A stretch of 64,000 bases of DNA from Atherinomorus stipes (GCA_023101725.1 JALJCO010003433.1:558001-622000); one strand, 5' to 3'. Shown: positions 12,617 through 25,035, numbered from the stretch's first letter. Program-made: numbers and translations. Notes: generated from the sequence alone by a model not told the origin.

Positions 12617-13082
12617 ACAAAAAGAAAAAAACAAAAAACCCAGGATGCATTCAACCTAGCTTATTTTTTTAGCTAATATAAGCAATATTATATTTGGAAA
12701 ACAAAAAATTTAATTCATCAAGTGTAGGAAAGATTTAGCTACACATGCTTTTTTTCTAAGGCACCATGAAATTCTCTGAACCATAGGAACCATAGCGATA
12801 GGTGCACTGAGTGCGCTGTTTTTTTTCTGTAACATCTCCTGCAACACAGAAGGAATGATCCCCCCCAAAAGTACACAAATGACATGGCTCTTGTGGCACC
12901 TCAGACACATGCACAGTACCAACAAGCCTGTGGATTAATCTCCAAAACAAAGAAGTTGTGTCATGAAGTCACAGGGAAGGAGGACACAGTGGATCTTTTC
13001 CCGCTCCTCATCCATGTTAAGCTAGTGGAGCAGGTGGACTGTTTAACAGCCTGTCCTTTGGACATCAAGCAAATGGTTTTTC

Positions 13083-13117
<35 letters not shown>

Positions 13118-15011
13118 CTGAGGAAACTGAGATCTTTTTATGTTAATGTTGAAAAAGAGGTTCTTAATCTCAATGGGATTTTTCCTAGTAAAAAGGCTAT
13201 ATAAAGACATTTTATCTGTTTTGTAAACATCACTTAGAGTCCATCCTCACATGCAATATCACTTTCTGGTTCATTTTTCCTCACACTCAAACTTATACTA
13301 TGCATGTTCTGTCAAACACGTTTTTTGCTGTGACTTTATTTTTGCAGTTAGCTCATGCTGGATGGTAGGCCAAAAACTGGAGTTGGCTTTAAAAGTAATC
13401 TTTTTCCATTTGGAGGGTTTTTTTTCCCTCATGCGGCACAAGACATTTTCTCCATATAATACTCTGCTTTGTTGTACAGTTAAGGGCTGTGCTGCAAGTA
13501 ACATATCAAATGGCTCAGGAAAATCTGTCAAAGGAGTCTTGATGTTCAAAAAGGATGAAATGCATGTGTACAGTCATCAGTTTGAACTTGAGCAGAATTA
13601 AACTCTCAAATATTTATACCAACTATTCATGGCATCTGCACTTCCAGGTTGACTGAAAAGAAAAAAGGGAAAATCAATTTTAATAGCTTCCTTCATATTG
13701 ATAGATGGAGCTTATCTTTCAGTTTAAAAAGTCATGCATCTACGAAGCTGTAGTCTGACTAAACATTTTAAAGCTGGTTATATATGTGGTCAAACTTTAC
13801 TTAAAGCCTCCCAGAAGAAGAAAGTGTAGTTTCCATGTACAGAAGTGCTTGTGATTGACTTGACTTCACTATGTGTCAGAATGTCTGAGCCAGATGGCAG
13901 AGCTCTCCACTTCAGCACAGAAAGTGCTTGGGTCAAAAAATGACTTGCCTGTTTGAACAGCATGTAAAATTGAACAGATTATAGTTGCATACATCCAACA
14001 CCTGCTTCACAGAAACTCTTTGTTTTCCTTTGTCAGTTTCCCATCCTCTCAACCTCCCCCTTTTATCTCCCATTCTGCTCTAATTCAGTCGTTATCTTTC
14101 ACACACTGATTACTTCTTTCACTAAGACAATAGCACAGGCCCACTCTAAATGGTCTGTTATGAAGAGAGAGGTGGTCACAGTGCCACTGCCGAGGAAATT
14201 AGTCTGTTTGTGATTTAATTTCAGATTTTCATACTTAATTGCTTGTCTGCCTGTGTTGCAGGGTGTGTGCATTTGGATGTTTATATGTGCAGTGTTGTGT
14301 TCCCAAGCACTTCTGTTTCAAAGATCTTTGTGGCAAAAGAAAAATTTGTAGATTCACTGTATCATAGCATATGTGTGGGCACTAATAATGATGGAACCAG
14401 CAATGATAGCTTGACTAGTGTCTGTCTCCTGGAAACAAGTAATGAGGGTTGTTGTACAAGAATATGCTGAAGTTGTGTTTGTATTCTGTTAAACTGGGTG
14501 AGAATGAATGAAAGATGTGATGACAGATGTGAATGGAGGAAAACAGATTGCTATGGCACAGAAATAAAGCTGTGACTCACTGTAGGAATGATAACTAGAT
14601 ACGCAAAAAAATCCTGCATACATGAATCCCCCACATCCTGTTGTAATACGGGGTTTATACCCGTCATTTGTGAACAGTCAAGCATTTAAACATGTGCTAG
14701 TAGATCAAAATCAAAACCATGAACCCGTGAATGAGCACATTTTTTAATACAAATATGAATGGGGCTGGGTATTAAATATTCTTAAATGTTATGTATTACA
14801 GTACATGACCTTTGCATTGACTTCAGTGACAGATTGATCACCTTTTAACGACTACAAGGATTACAACACTCTAGAGTCACAATAAATGGTAAGTTCAGCT
14901 TTTTATACAATGTCAGAATTAACCTGAAAGCCGCTATAACCAGAGTTTGTAAATTTAATTTCACTTTCTCTAAATGTAACCAGATAAGGTCTTGACTGGA
15001 ATTAAAAACTA

Positions 15012-15050
<39 letters not shown>

Positions 15051-16100
15051 CACCACCACTCTAGATGTTTCCATCCAGAGACCACTCCAGTTATAATTTT
15101 GTAAGCCCACACAAGTATGTATCACAGATCGGGTCAGAGACTGGAGGATTTTTCATAAGCAAAAGCAAAGAAATTCTTGCTTTTGGTTTATTCCAAAAAT
15201 GTGGTATAACAAAATTAGGGGTGTGACTAGGTTTTATTTTAAAAAAAAACAAAAAGGAGGTAATATCTAAATAAGTAAATAAGAGGTACAGCTAATATTT
15301 AAAAAGGCGGCATAAGACACTAAACCATGCACATAAATATAGAATAAAATTCAAACAAAAGTCAACCTATAAAAACGAGGAAAACACACTGGAATTGGAA
15401 GGAGCATGCTGACGCACATCTGGTCGGAAATGACTGGAAACCATACTGCCGCTGTGAAAACTAAGGTTGGACACAAGCCAGACAAAGGCAGATCCGTCGT
15501 AAACGTCCTATTTTGCCTCTCTGCATTGGTTGGATTGTCTGTCCGTATCTTTTACCGGCAGATGTTTGAGTGGATGATCCAACAAAATGTCCTGATTTGG
15601 AATACCCCCCCATCGCTAACTGTTTGGTGAACTCCCAGCTGTGTAGGCTATAGCTGAACTATAAATAGGCACTTCCTAGATGGAAGTCTAAATCGTTTTC
15701 ATGTCTTATATTATTAAATATCTGACATTAAATTTCATAATTGGCTGGCATATATAGTTCTCATGTGTCTGTATAATAAATGATAGTTATTCCGTTCAGT
15801 GTCCACATAAATATTTTGTGGCTAGCCATTTATATTGATGAAATTCCAAAGGAAATATGTAGCACCACAGCATCAACCAGAGGCACTGCTTCAGCAAGTA
15901 ATGATCATACATATGGGTTGGTTATTTTATAACATGCATAATTTGATTATTTTTACGGGGAAAATGGTTTTGAAGTATTTTTTATCAACATATTGCCATT
16001 ATAATCAGCATAGGGAACTCAGGTGTGGGGAAATTCATCTGCAAAGATTGCGGTAACATATGGCTCACTGTGTACTCTTGAAAAATAAAATCTGTAGGCC
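12617..16100. other. no gene seen; poly-A tracts at 13086-13113 and 15019-15048
   Basis: AT-rich DNA. Two uninterrupted A runs of about 28-30 are present and could be old retroposition tails, but no identifiable upstream element was recognised. The frames at 13251-13601 and 15406-15630 lack recognisable domains and splice context. Confidence 0.5.
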
Positions 16101-16127
16101 TAAGTCAAGTAAATTTAATTTTTAAAA

Positions 16128-16133
16128 TTTTAT
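16128..16133 (-). terminator. AATAAA on minus strand downstream of the THAP-like fragment
   Basis: GTCGAAATAAAAT lies about 210 bp past the THAP-like relic on the same strand, consistent with the 3' end of a short or processed transcription unit. Chance occurrence is possible in AT-rich DNA. Confidence 0.3.
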
Positions 16134-16345
16134 TTCGACCAGGTATATATGCACACAGGCAACAATTAAAAAAAATACCTTTTAAACCCACATTATCAAC
16201 ATTACAACAAACTGGAAAACTCAAGGGTGAATAATAAACAGTATTTATCAATAAAGGCATTACATAATTACAATTGAACACATTTTTGTAATCAACATCC
16301 AGAAATTTTCCCTGACCCGCATCAGGTTATATACACATACAATGA

Positions 16346-16517
16346 TTAATAAACGTTTACATGGCTCCACATACTGCCATCTCTGTTCACCTTCCTCACC
16401 GATTCGGTCCACTGATCACGGCGCTCAGCTGACTCGTTGCACGCCAGAAACTTGAAGAAAGACAGCTTCCACCTACTTGAAGGCTGTGCGGAACACCGCA
16501 GCACAACTCCTCGTCAT
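16346..16517 (-). pseudogene. broken THAP-like zinc-finger fragment
   Basis: On the minus strand an ATG in good context (AAACCATGA) opens MTRSCAAVFRTAFK, then TAG. One frame over, starting at 16474, the sequence continues as RWKLSFFKF, then ESAERRDQW, ESVRKVNRDGSMW, before stopping. MxRSCAA, LSFxKF and a later W-rich basic segment are the order seen in N-terminal THAP domains (C2CH zinc-binding, DNA-binding). The second cysteine and the final C-x2-H are missing and there is a frame break, so it would be non-functional. Identification is by eye. Confidence 0.45.
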
Positions 16518-16942
16518 GGTTTACAGCAATTTATCACAGGGACAAGTGATAAAGATAAAGCGCTGATCCCGCATAGCAACCGTTTGTTTTCACCGCGCTC
16601 CTGGTTGCTAGGTGCCAGCGCATACCGGATGTGGGAAGTTTCGCTCCCGAGAACAAAACCACAAGGCTACCGATAAAATATCCATGCCAGTACCTCTGTT
16701 TTAAATCAATATAAAAGATCCTAAAAAGAAGTATATGGGAACCTAAAACTAGACAAACTCCTCCACTAAAATTACTAAATAAAACCTAGCACCCTTAAAA
16801 CCACAAAACAATAATACGGAAACAAGCAAGTTAAAGGTAAAACGATGCAGCAGCGGCAGGTACAGCTGCAAAGACAGAAACATGTTATTGACAAATATGC
16901 TTCTTAAAAATATTTACAATGCCTTAAAACAGAGGAGTTACC

Positions 16943-17125
16943 TTGGCTGTACGGCAAGCAGCTGATAATGTGGCGATCATGGGGCAAATAGATTTCAACT
17001 GGCTTGGCTGACAACACGGCAGTTCTGTGTCCTTTCCCATATTTCAACAGCATGTGCTTCCTGCTGATTAGCAACTTGCTGCCGGTGTGCTCCCGGAAGA
17101 AGCTGGAATGTGGCGGTTGGGACAT
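16943..17125 (-). pseudogene. unidentified exon-like open frame upstream of the THAP-like relic
   Basis: An open frame of about 60 codons begins with ATG at 17125 (MSQPPHSSFFREHTGSK) and reaches CLPYSQ at a good donor, CAAG/GTAACT (intron from 16941). It is on the same strand as, and 0.4 kb upstream of, the THAP-like fragment. I do not recognise any domain. It could be a 5' exon of the same decayed unit or chance. Confidence 0.2.
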
Positions 17126-17233
17126 AGCGACCCCCAGTGGTGGGCAGACCCAACGCGCCGGTTACATAAACATTTGAATTGCTCACATAAAAGTTGTCAG
17201 CATTCAAGTATTTAGCATTTTTATCAGTCACTA

Positions 17234-17259
17234 TATAAAAAAAAAAAAAAAAAAAAAAA
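17234..17259. repeat. poly-A tract
   Basis: A run of about 22 A flanked by TATAT on the plus strand. No element assigned. Confidence 0.8.
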
Positions 17260-18260
17260 TATTTTTCTCGAGCCATCTGCAAGGGTGCAGAATGAAAGTA
17301 CAGCATTTCCTTAAATTAAATTTTGCCTGAAAATAAGTACAAAATACATTTTAATGGGTTCACCAATAGCATCATGTTTACATCTATAAGCCAATACAGG
17401 CCACCATTGTAGGTTACAAAATACAGTCTCAATAGAGACTGTATTGTTACTTTTGTGCCCCAACAAAATAAAACCTGCGAAAAGTAAGAGAAGACAACAC
17501 CAATGTCTTCATGGTCCACATGATGGGATTATTAATCATGGAGGATCGCATTAAGCGTCCAACATCTAGGCTGGAAGAACACAGAAAGAGCAGGAGAAGA
17601 ATTGAGCAGGAGGCGATACTTCTGTTTCATGGAGGAAGAAAGGAGACCAGAGCGTCGCAGACAAATAAGAATGTGTACGTTTACCTTATTGAACATGCAT
17701 GGTTGTATCCATGTCGTATCTTAACATTTAAAATGTTATCCTATTGTTTGCTTTTAGGGGCGACAAAATACTGAACACCTTCATCATATGGGTTCCTATG
17801 GAAACCCGTAAAGATCCTACCTCAGAGTAGGAGCTAAAATGGTAATAGGAACCGTGGGCTGTGGTCCCGAGTTCCTGTCTGAATGCTCAGAAATCAGTGC
17901 TATTCCTGAAAAGGTTATAGGAACTTTAAAGCTAGAGTTAGTAATCCTGCTCAAAAACACTTTGTTATACTGGGTGAAATGGTCCTTCCATCCTGACAGT
18001 AGTACATGTATTCATAAAAAGAAAGAAAGAAAAAAAAAAAAAGTCAGACCTCTGTGAGAGCTGCAGTTCTGTGAAAACTGACCAACCCTTCCCATTCGCA
18101 CAGAAAGGCAGGAATTGGTATCTCGCAACTTATGGAAAGAACAAATCAATGCCTTTATGTCTCACCTCTGTCCCCCCTTCCCTCCGTCCCCCACGTGACC
18201 CCCCTGTGCGCCGCTCACTGTAAACAAATATAGCTAATGGACTGCTAACTGCGAGAAGGG

Positions 18261-18489
18261 TCTATCTGCGGCTCGCAAGACAGGGGCGTGTCGTAGTGTG
18301 GGCGTGTCATAGTGTGGGTGTGTCGCAGTGTGGGCGTGTCGTAGTGTGACAACACGCCCACCAGGCCAATGAGAGCACGGTAAAATCTAGCCCTACCCCT
18401 GACCCTTCCCCTAAACCTAACCAGACCCACCCACACTACGACACGCCCACACTACGACACGCCCACTGGGTTGCAAGCCGCAGATAGAT
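18261..18489. mobile_element. 229-bp MITE with terminal arms of a 17-bp tandem motif
   Basis: The ends are inverted copies: TCTATCTGCGGCTCGCAAG at the left and its complement with one mismatch at the right. Inside each arm the 17-mer GGGCGTGTCGTAGTGTG is repeated (about four units left, two units inverted right). The middle carries CCTAACCC-like text (CCCTAAACCTAACC, 18411-18424). No protein is encoded and no clear target duplication was seen. Confidence 0.7.
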
Positions 18490-18788
18490 ACATTTGCTAA
18501 CTGCTGCTGCGCAAAAAAACAAAAACAAAACAGATCATGTTTCGGAGACGTTGACGTTTGCAGTGTGGACATTTAAATCGCAGGAGGAGTTGGAGGTGAG
18601 TGGATTAATGCTTTAAAAAAAAAGATGTTTACTATCAAGCTAACAAGCTATCCACTTGGCTGTTAACATTAACCTGCTCGTAAAACATCGGCACACATGT
18701 CCCTGCACTCCAAAGGCATGATTTCGGGTGGTGTGTTTTTTTTAAACTGTTGCTTGCTCAAACTGTTTTTCCAACAAGAGTAAACTTA

Positions 18789-20371
18789 AGCCAGGATCAA
18801 ACTACACGACTTTTTCCGTCGTTCACGATGGTCTTATGTCACATTAACAGAAATTGTGTCATAAAATCGTACGGTGTCGTGTTACTCGCGAGTGGTCACA
18901 CTACAAGGATTGCACCAGACAGACAACCGTCTGATCGTCGCGGGGTGTCGCAAAAGACAACACGAAACGGGAGGCGGGACAAGCAGCTGTCAATCAGTCA
19001 CTTGGTTTGGAGTCTGAATTGACTGTTTGGGTCACTTATGAAATGGAAAGTGGACGGAGACATCAGTTCCCTCCATTATTGTGACCAACATGACCTGTTT
19101 GTGTGTATTCTGCCTGTTCCAGTTGTTCTGTGGAGCAGGTTTTCAGTTGTAACTAAACAGGATGAAATCCATGATGCGCACAGAAAGACTCGCTGCTCAT
19201 CTTTGAAAAAGAGCTTTGAAAGAGAGAAAGTGGGCTCTGATCAGCGCCGTTGCTTCCACCAGGTGCATCACGCACCGCGCGCAGGACGCCCGGTGCCAAG
19301 CGAAGCCAAAACCATCAGTCTAACCACAGTCTGCTGCCACGAGAGCAAAGTCCAGCCGACCCAGTGACGCAACTTTTAAAAAACTGGCATAAAGTGAAAT
19401 AAAGTGTGTTGTTCTATACGAACGCATACGGGTGCGTCCTCACGTCATTCACTGAACTCCATCAGTTCAGAGCGCACGCTGGAAACCATGGCAACCACAT
19501 GAAACCACACACGCATGATAAACTGAGAGCTGCGCAGCAGCAGCATCGCTGTGTCGATATTCTGCACCCAGTAGGTGTTCAGACGGTTAATTAGCTTTGA
19601 TGATCACGCGTAATGTGGATGGTTACGGCTGAGTGCACGAGCGCGCATGGGTGTCATATTTGCTCATCTCATTGAGCGCGATGTCTGTTATGTTGCAGTG
19701 TTTTTATTTAAACAAAGTGATTTTTCTGTGACTTTGTCACTGATTTATCTGAGAGCATCACATTCGTGCACGTTTGGACCTGCTGTAAACTCCTGTTGAC
19801 TTTAACTATTACTGATAGAACACACACACATTGTGTGGTTATGTTTCGAGTTAATAAAGTAATGTTTTATTCAAGAGAGATACACCCTTTTGAATGTTCG
19901 TGGAGGTTTAACACTGTTGAAAATAACTTTGGCACACTCAGTCTTGCTTTTCTTTTCTTTTTTTTTCTGGAGTAAACTGATGCCACAGCTCCATAAATCG
20001 CTCCACCGGAGCGGGACTGCGTCTCTCCTCCTTTCCTCCACTGTTATTTGTGTACCTGAGCGTCTCTCTGGTAGAGGCGAGAGGCGAAAGGCGCACTGTC
20101 CCCCTTTGGTCAATATGAAGGGACATGTCGTGGGACGTGTCACACTACACGGACAAAACCAAAAAATTCTGACACGCCAGTCTTTCTGCGTCGTGGTCGT
20201 GGAGCGTCGCAGACGCCAAATCGCCAATCGCTGATTGTGTCACATTACACGGAGCGAAGACACGACGTCCTGCGACCCGACGACGCAGAATCGTGCACGA
20301 CAGTGAGCGACTGTCTGCGACGCCTCCGTCGGGCCAAAATCGGGCTAAATTCGTGTAGTTTAGACCAGGCT
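18789..20371. mobile_element. 1.58-kb non-autonomous DNA transposon, TTA target duplication
   Basis: The left end AGCCAGGATCAAACTACACGA and the right end, read as its complement AGCCTGGTCTAAACTACACGA, form an imperfect terminal inverted repeat and are flanked by TTA on both sides (18786-18788 and 20372-20374). Both subterminal regions are rich in CGTCG/CGACG and GTGTCACACTACACGG-like motifs. A 3-bp TTA duplication is typical of PIF/Harbinger elements, but no transposase was recognised. CpG density is well above that of the neighbours. Confidence 0.65.
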
Positions 20372-20664
20372 TTAGGTGAAGCATACTGTACACTAGATGG
20401 ACCCACAAAGATTTTCCATGACATCAAAACACAGACATAGTGACTTTTCTTCTGGATCAGTAAGCTAACTTGCTAGCTTATGTTGTTAACATTCGCTGTC
20501 AGTTATAAAACTCCGCTACTTGTTAGACATGGTGCAGACTGCTGGTCACTTGAGTCTGGCAACCAAATGGCTCGAGTTATTCTGCCGTTACTACAACCTA
20601 GACACAAATGATGTTGCTGTTGGACGTGGAGAATGATTTTAATCCAAACTAATGTATATACACA

Positions 20665-20762
20665 GTCATCCTGCTTGTTTACTTGTTTTTTTAAATCTCT
20701 TTAACCATGATTCAAAATCAATGTCTTGATTTTTATAAAAAAAAAAAAAAAAAAAGAATATT
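20665..20762. mobile_element. internally deleted copy of the 45-kb/60-kb Tc1 MITE
   Basis: TACACAGTCATCCT at the left is joined directly to GCTTGTTTACTTGTTTTTTT and ATTCAAAATCAATGTCTTGA, segments that lie far apart in the copies at 45.0 and 60.3 kb. The right end is lost in a poly-A run. Confidence 0.6.
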
Positions 20763-20829
20763 ACTTTGCTCAATTTAAAGGTAGAGTCCAAAGTGCCCCC
20801 GAGAAAATAAGCGTTAGACTTGAGCAAGT

Positions 20830-21512
20830 GAAAGACCGGAGTGGCTCAGACCCCAGCCACTCCAGGACTTGAAATGCTTTTTACGGAGCCGCTCCTTCAT
20901 TCCCCAAGCAGTGTGCTTGTGACCCAGCCACTTTTCATCTTCAATGCCCTCACTGATGGAAGGAGGTTTTGACTTAAAAATCTCACAATACATGGCCCCG
21001 TTCATTCTTCAACACAGCAGGTTTCCTGCCCCCTTTGCAGAAAAACAGCTCCCAAGCATGATGTTTCCACCCCCATCCTTCACAGTATGGTGTTCAAAAC
21101 AGTTGATTTATTCACACCAACCTGCTTGCCTATTAATCTGCAATAGGCTATTGCAGAATGATTCTTCCCAGCCTGGTGCAGGTCTTTTTCTTCCTGGTGT
21201 CCTTTGACAGCTCCTCTTTGGTCTTGACCACGGTTGAGTTTGAGTTAAACTGTTTGAGGCTGTGGAGTGGTGTCATTTATATAGATAACTATTTCAAAGA
21301 GGTGCCATTAATACAGGTAACGAGTCAGGGGCAGAAGAGTTTCTTAAAGAAGAAATTACAGGTCTGTGAGAACCAGAAATCTTGCTTGTTGTGGGTGAAC
21401 AAATACTTATTTGCCACCATAATTTGCAATTAAATTCTTTAAAAACCCTACAATGTGATTGGTAAGGAGGAGAATTTGCACAATCAGTGGTTGACTGCTA
21501 ATTTTTTACCCA

Positions 21513-21515
<3 letters not shown>
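20830..21515 (-). mobile_element. Tc1-like transposon, deletion derivative
   Basis: The minus strand carries decayed transposase sequence familiar from fish Tc1 copies: plus-strand landmarks are TTCAATGCCCTCACTGATGG, AGCATGATGTTTCCACCCC, CTGGTGCAGGTCTTT and the 3' flank GTGAACAAATACTTATTTGC. Text on either side of 21097 is normally separated by several hundred bases, so an internal deletion is inferred. The right end runs into CCCACTGTATATATA. Confidence 0.78.

Positions 21516-21550
<35 letters not shown>
21516..21550. repeat. (TA)n microsatellite
   Basis: Pure TA run of about 17 units directly abutting the Tc1-like end, consistent with expansion of a TA target site. Confidence 0.95.
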
Positions 21551-21553
<3 letters not shown>

Positions 21554-21931
21554 TCCACTGGTTTGTAAATAGGGTTATAAAGGATTTTCCTTCTATTCCT
21601 CCTGTATTAAAGCTTTGACTTACTATCCCATCGTGGGTGATGTAAATAAATACGTTATCATACTTTTAACTATTTTTTCATTAGTTTAGTACTGTGTGAG
21701 GGAGTGTGTTGTTGGGCATTAATTTAAAATGGCTTGATCTACTTTTCAATTAATTTTTCATTAGTTTGGAGCCGTTCATTTTAAACTTGTGAAAACAGTG
21801 TCACAACTTTTGAGCCAGACAGTAAACAGCTGTGGGGAGATAGGATGTGCTCCTCCGATTCTTCATTTCTTTTTTAAGAATAACAAATTAATCTGAAATA
21901 TTGGTTTCAGTTAGCAAGCTGTGGGACTTTG

Positions 21932-22334
21932 CTCACTGGCCATTTATTAGGTACAATTATTCAATTAATGCAAGTGGCTGATCAGCCAATCACATGGAAG
22001 CAGTTCAGAGCATTTATGCATAAGATATGGTCACGATGATTTCAGCCTGAGCATCAGGGTGGAGAAGAAAGGGAATTTAATGGACTTTGATTGATATGGG
22101 TTGGTTTAAGTATTTCAGAAACAGCTGATCTAATGTGATTTTCACACTTAAGCATCTCTAAGATTAAACAGAATGCTTTATGATCCATTCACATACACAC
22201 TGGACCAAAATCTCAGAGGAATGTTTCCAACAACCTTGCTGAACCTGTGCCACAAAGAATTAAAGCACTTCTGGAGGTAAAAGGGGGTCTAACCCTTTAC
22301 TAGCAGGTGTACCTCATAAAATAGCCAGTGAGTG
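21932..22334 (+). mobile_element. Tc1-like deletion derivative of another family (403 bp)
   Basis: The ends are inverted: TCACTGGCCATTTATTAGGTAC at the left, and GGTGTACCTCATAAAATAGCC then AGTGAGTGA at the right, the known terminus of a common teleost Tc1 family. The interior keeps the two outer parts of the transposase region (CAGCCAATCACATGG near the left; GGACCAAAATCTCAGAGGAA near the right) and lacks the middle. Confidence 0.78.
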
Positions 22335-24570
22335 AAGATGTCCTCCACACATTGCTTTTTACTCTGTGGCTAAACAACATTAAGGATTTTCACTTTTGCA
22401 AACAGATATGTTTATATTGTCTCTATAACATCTGCACATGGCAACTGTTGCATTATTTAAGAGCAACTCACCACCTGCTGAAAACCCTGTCTGCCAGCTC
22501 CCACAGGTTTGTTTGCTGAAGGGATTTTTAGCATATAGGGTGTGGAGGCAGGTGCAACTGAATTACAACAACAAAAAAATACATTTAATTGTGCTGCTGT
22601 TACTCTTTGTAATTTGTCATCAAGATTGCATCTATAAACTGCCTAAATTAGATTTAAGGTAAGTCAGCTAATGTTTCTGGTTAAAGACGGATGGTGTTTG
22701 AGGTTAATAAAAAGGCAAATGTTAATTAAAGGTCTGCGACACAGTGTAAACTCCAATCTTCTGTACGGATGTCAGACACCTATAACCTTTAATTTAATGC
22801 ATATACTGTAGTGTGCAAGCAAGACATGAGTTCTGCCCATATTGACCCAAGAGGAGCTGAAATTACGTGTATGTTTTACACACGATGGTTTACTTTTGGC
22901 CATCTAAGGATAAAATCAAGTATTATATTTGGGCATTTTAACATCAGGGTTTTTATGACAGCAAAACAAGTATTGAACATGCTCACAAACTCTTTGTCAT
23001 TCACAACATTTCCACTACTTATTTGCAGAGGTGAGTTATGAATATAGTGTTGATTTCTGTGTCAGTGGCAGAGGTGTTTCTCTGTCATCTCCACAGCCCT
23101 AATAATTCAGAGAGATGGAGAAACATGACCAAGCAGCAACGATACAAGTGAGCCTAAAGCTCGACATCAATATCTCTTATTGATTTTCCTTTTGTTCTGA
23201 TGCAGAAAAATGAACAATTTCACAGCAACAGACTACGCTATTTAGTCTTCTGTTGTCTCCTGTGGTCTTATCTCTCCCCATTTTCCCCTACAGGCATTCA
23301 CTGCTAAGGCTGAAAATAATGACATATCAGTAATAGCTGCAGTTTTTTCTTTGCAAGGTGCAGATGAGGATCAGTATAGTCAGAAGAGGAAGGTTGCTAT
23401 TTCCGCTTGGTAATTCTATCTTCCAGGGTCGTGGCCTCAGAGGGGCCAGGGATCATTAAGGATCAGGAAGAAAAGTTAGAGGAATGTGGAAGAGAGGATG
23501 CGCCCTGTTGATCTTATCAGTTCATTGAGATAAAAGGTAACATGAATCAACTGTGCAAGACAAGAATAACTGTGTAAAGCTGTAAAAATGCATATTTATT
23601 AACAAGAGGAAGTCTAACTTCTTGAAAACATATTGAATTAAAACAAAAGACAATAAAAGGAAGCCCACTCTCTTGGCTGTTTATGTGTTGAACGTTTAGT
23701 TGGATTTTTATCTATTTCAAAAGTGAGGAGGTTGCGAGCGGAAACCTGGAGAGATGCAAGAAGAAATGCTCAGATTATCTCAGAAACAAAGAGGCATCTA
23801 CCTCTGTGGTGACTGGCAAGCTGGAAAAGCCTCTCCCACTCTCCTGAGAGGAAGAGCTGGACCTCCACTCCCCATGTGGTGACAACACAAGCAAGCCAGA
23901 ATCAAGGACTTCAAAGCGGTCGCACACAAACACCACACACAGGGACTGTCGGAGACATCTCCGGTCATGTGACTCTGAGCCAGGTGCAGTCAGATTGGAC
24001 CCTTGGCAGGGCAGCATGGTCACTGCCCTTGTCATTTTTGATCGGCAGCCAATCAGAGGACTCCCCCCTCTTTGAGGTTGCCATTATGGGGGCTCAGGCC
24101 ACCTCCCAGATTGGCTGAGCACCTGCTGCTCTCCAATATGCCCACCCGCTCCCCACAGTGTCACAACAGGCCTCTCATTCACACCCCCTCAAAGCCCCCC
24201 CTTCCTTTCTATCCCCCTGCCAGGTGGGACCAAACACATGCCCGCTGTCTCATAAACACAAAGACTTGCCAGCATCGCCCAGTTAGCGGCAAGGATTCCT
24301 GAGAGACGTCCAACTATCACACAGACTTGTGGTGAAGCCAAGCAGTTCAGGGAGGAGCCAGACAGAAAATAAGCTGAGCAAATCCCACAAAACATTGAGA
24401 CTCTGCAGCACAAAACCAGCCGACAGACAACACACACACATTCTAAATGAACCAGACAATAGAGGAGCCAGCAACAAAACACAGAAAGACAAAACACCCA
24501 AATGAGCTCTCAGCATAGCAAAACTAAAATGAAAACACACAGACAACATAGGGACACAGATATGACTATA
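22335..24570. other. no gene seen
   Basis: Ordinary sequence. A locally GC-richer patch at 23.8-24.4 kb holds several short frames on both strands but nothing with a recognisable domain or splice pattern. Confidence 0.5.
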
Positions 24571-24610
24571 CATACAATACATACGTACATATATATATAT
24601 ATATATATAC

Positions 24611-24635
24611 TTTGTATTTGTTGCACCCCTAATAT
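24611..24635. mobile_element. solo end of the hAT-like MITE
   Basis: TTTGTATTTGTTGCACCCCTAAT matches the outer end of the element at 24673-24966 and sits between two TA tracts. It is a third terminus without a partner. Confidence 0.55.
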
Positions 24636-24672
24636 TTATATATATTTATATACTGTATATATATACTGTATA

Positions 24673-24966
24673 TTAGGGGTGCAACGATACAAAAAAATCA
24701 TGGTTCATTTTGGTTCAATACTTCAGTGTCATGGTTTGATATTTTTTCGATACAAAAAAGACATTTTCATGCCTTTCTTAATGTGGTCGAACAAATCGAA
24801 CGCAGATCTACTGAGTTTTCAACACAGACCTCATCGTCAGAAGACAAGTTGATAAAATAAATTTAAAATTCAGTATTGTTCGATATTTGATACATGGTGG
24901 TAACGGTTCGGTACACACCTGTATTGAATGGTTCGATACAAATACATGTATCATTGCACCCCTAAT
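24673..24966. mobile_element. hAT-like MITE, copy A (294 bp)
   Basis: The terminal inverted repeats TTAGGGGTGCAACGATACA and TGTATCATTGCACCCCTAA are nearly perfect. The GGGGTGCAACGATAC terminus is common in fish non-autonomous hAT-type elements. The interior has the usual GATAC/TTCGAT-rich composition and no coding capacity. Confidence 0.78.
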
Positions 24967-24967
24967 G

Positions 24968-25024
<57 letters not shown>
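24968..25024. repeat. (TA)n microsatellite between two inverted MITEs
   Basis: About 25 TA units with TG interruptions at both ends (TGTATATGTA left, GTATGTATGTATAC right). Confidence 0.95.
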
Positions 25025-25032
<8 letters not shown>

Positions 25033-25035
25033 ACT

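Noticed and set aside
19484..19499. RFX X-box-like GAAACCATGGCAACC as a promoter element
   Set aside because: Inside a transposon with no adjacent gene; only one half site is good.
19890..20234. Overlapping ~115-codon frames on both strands
   Set aside because: They lie within the CpG-rich subterminal part of a transposon, where stops are rare because of composition.
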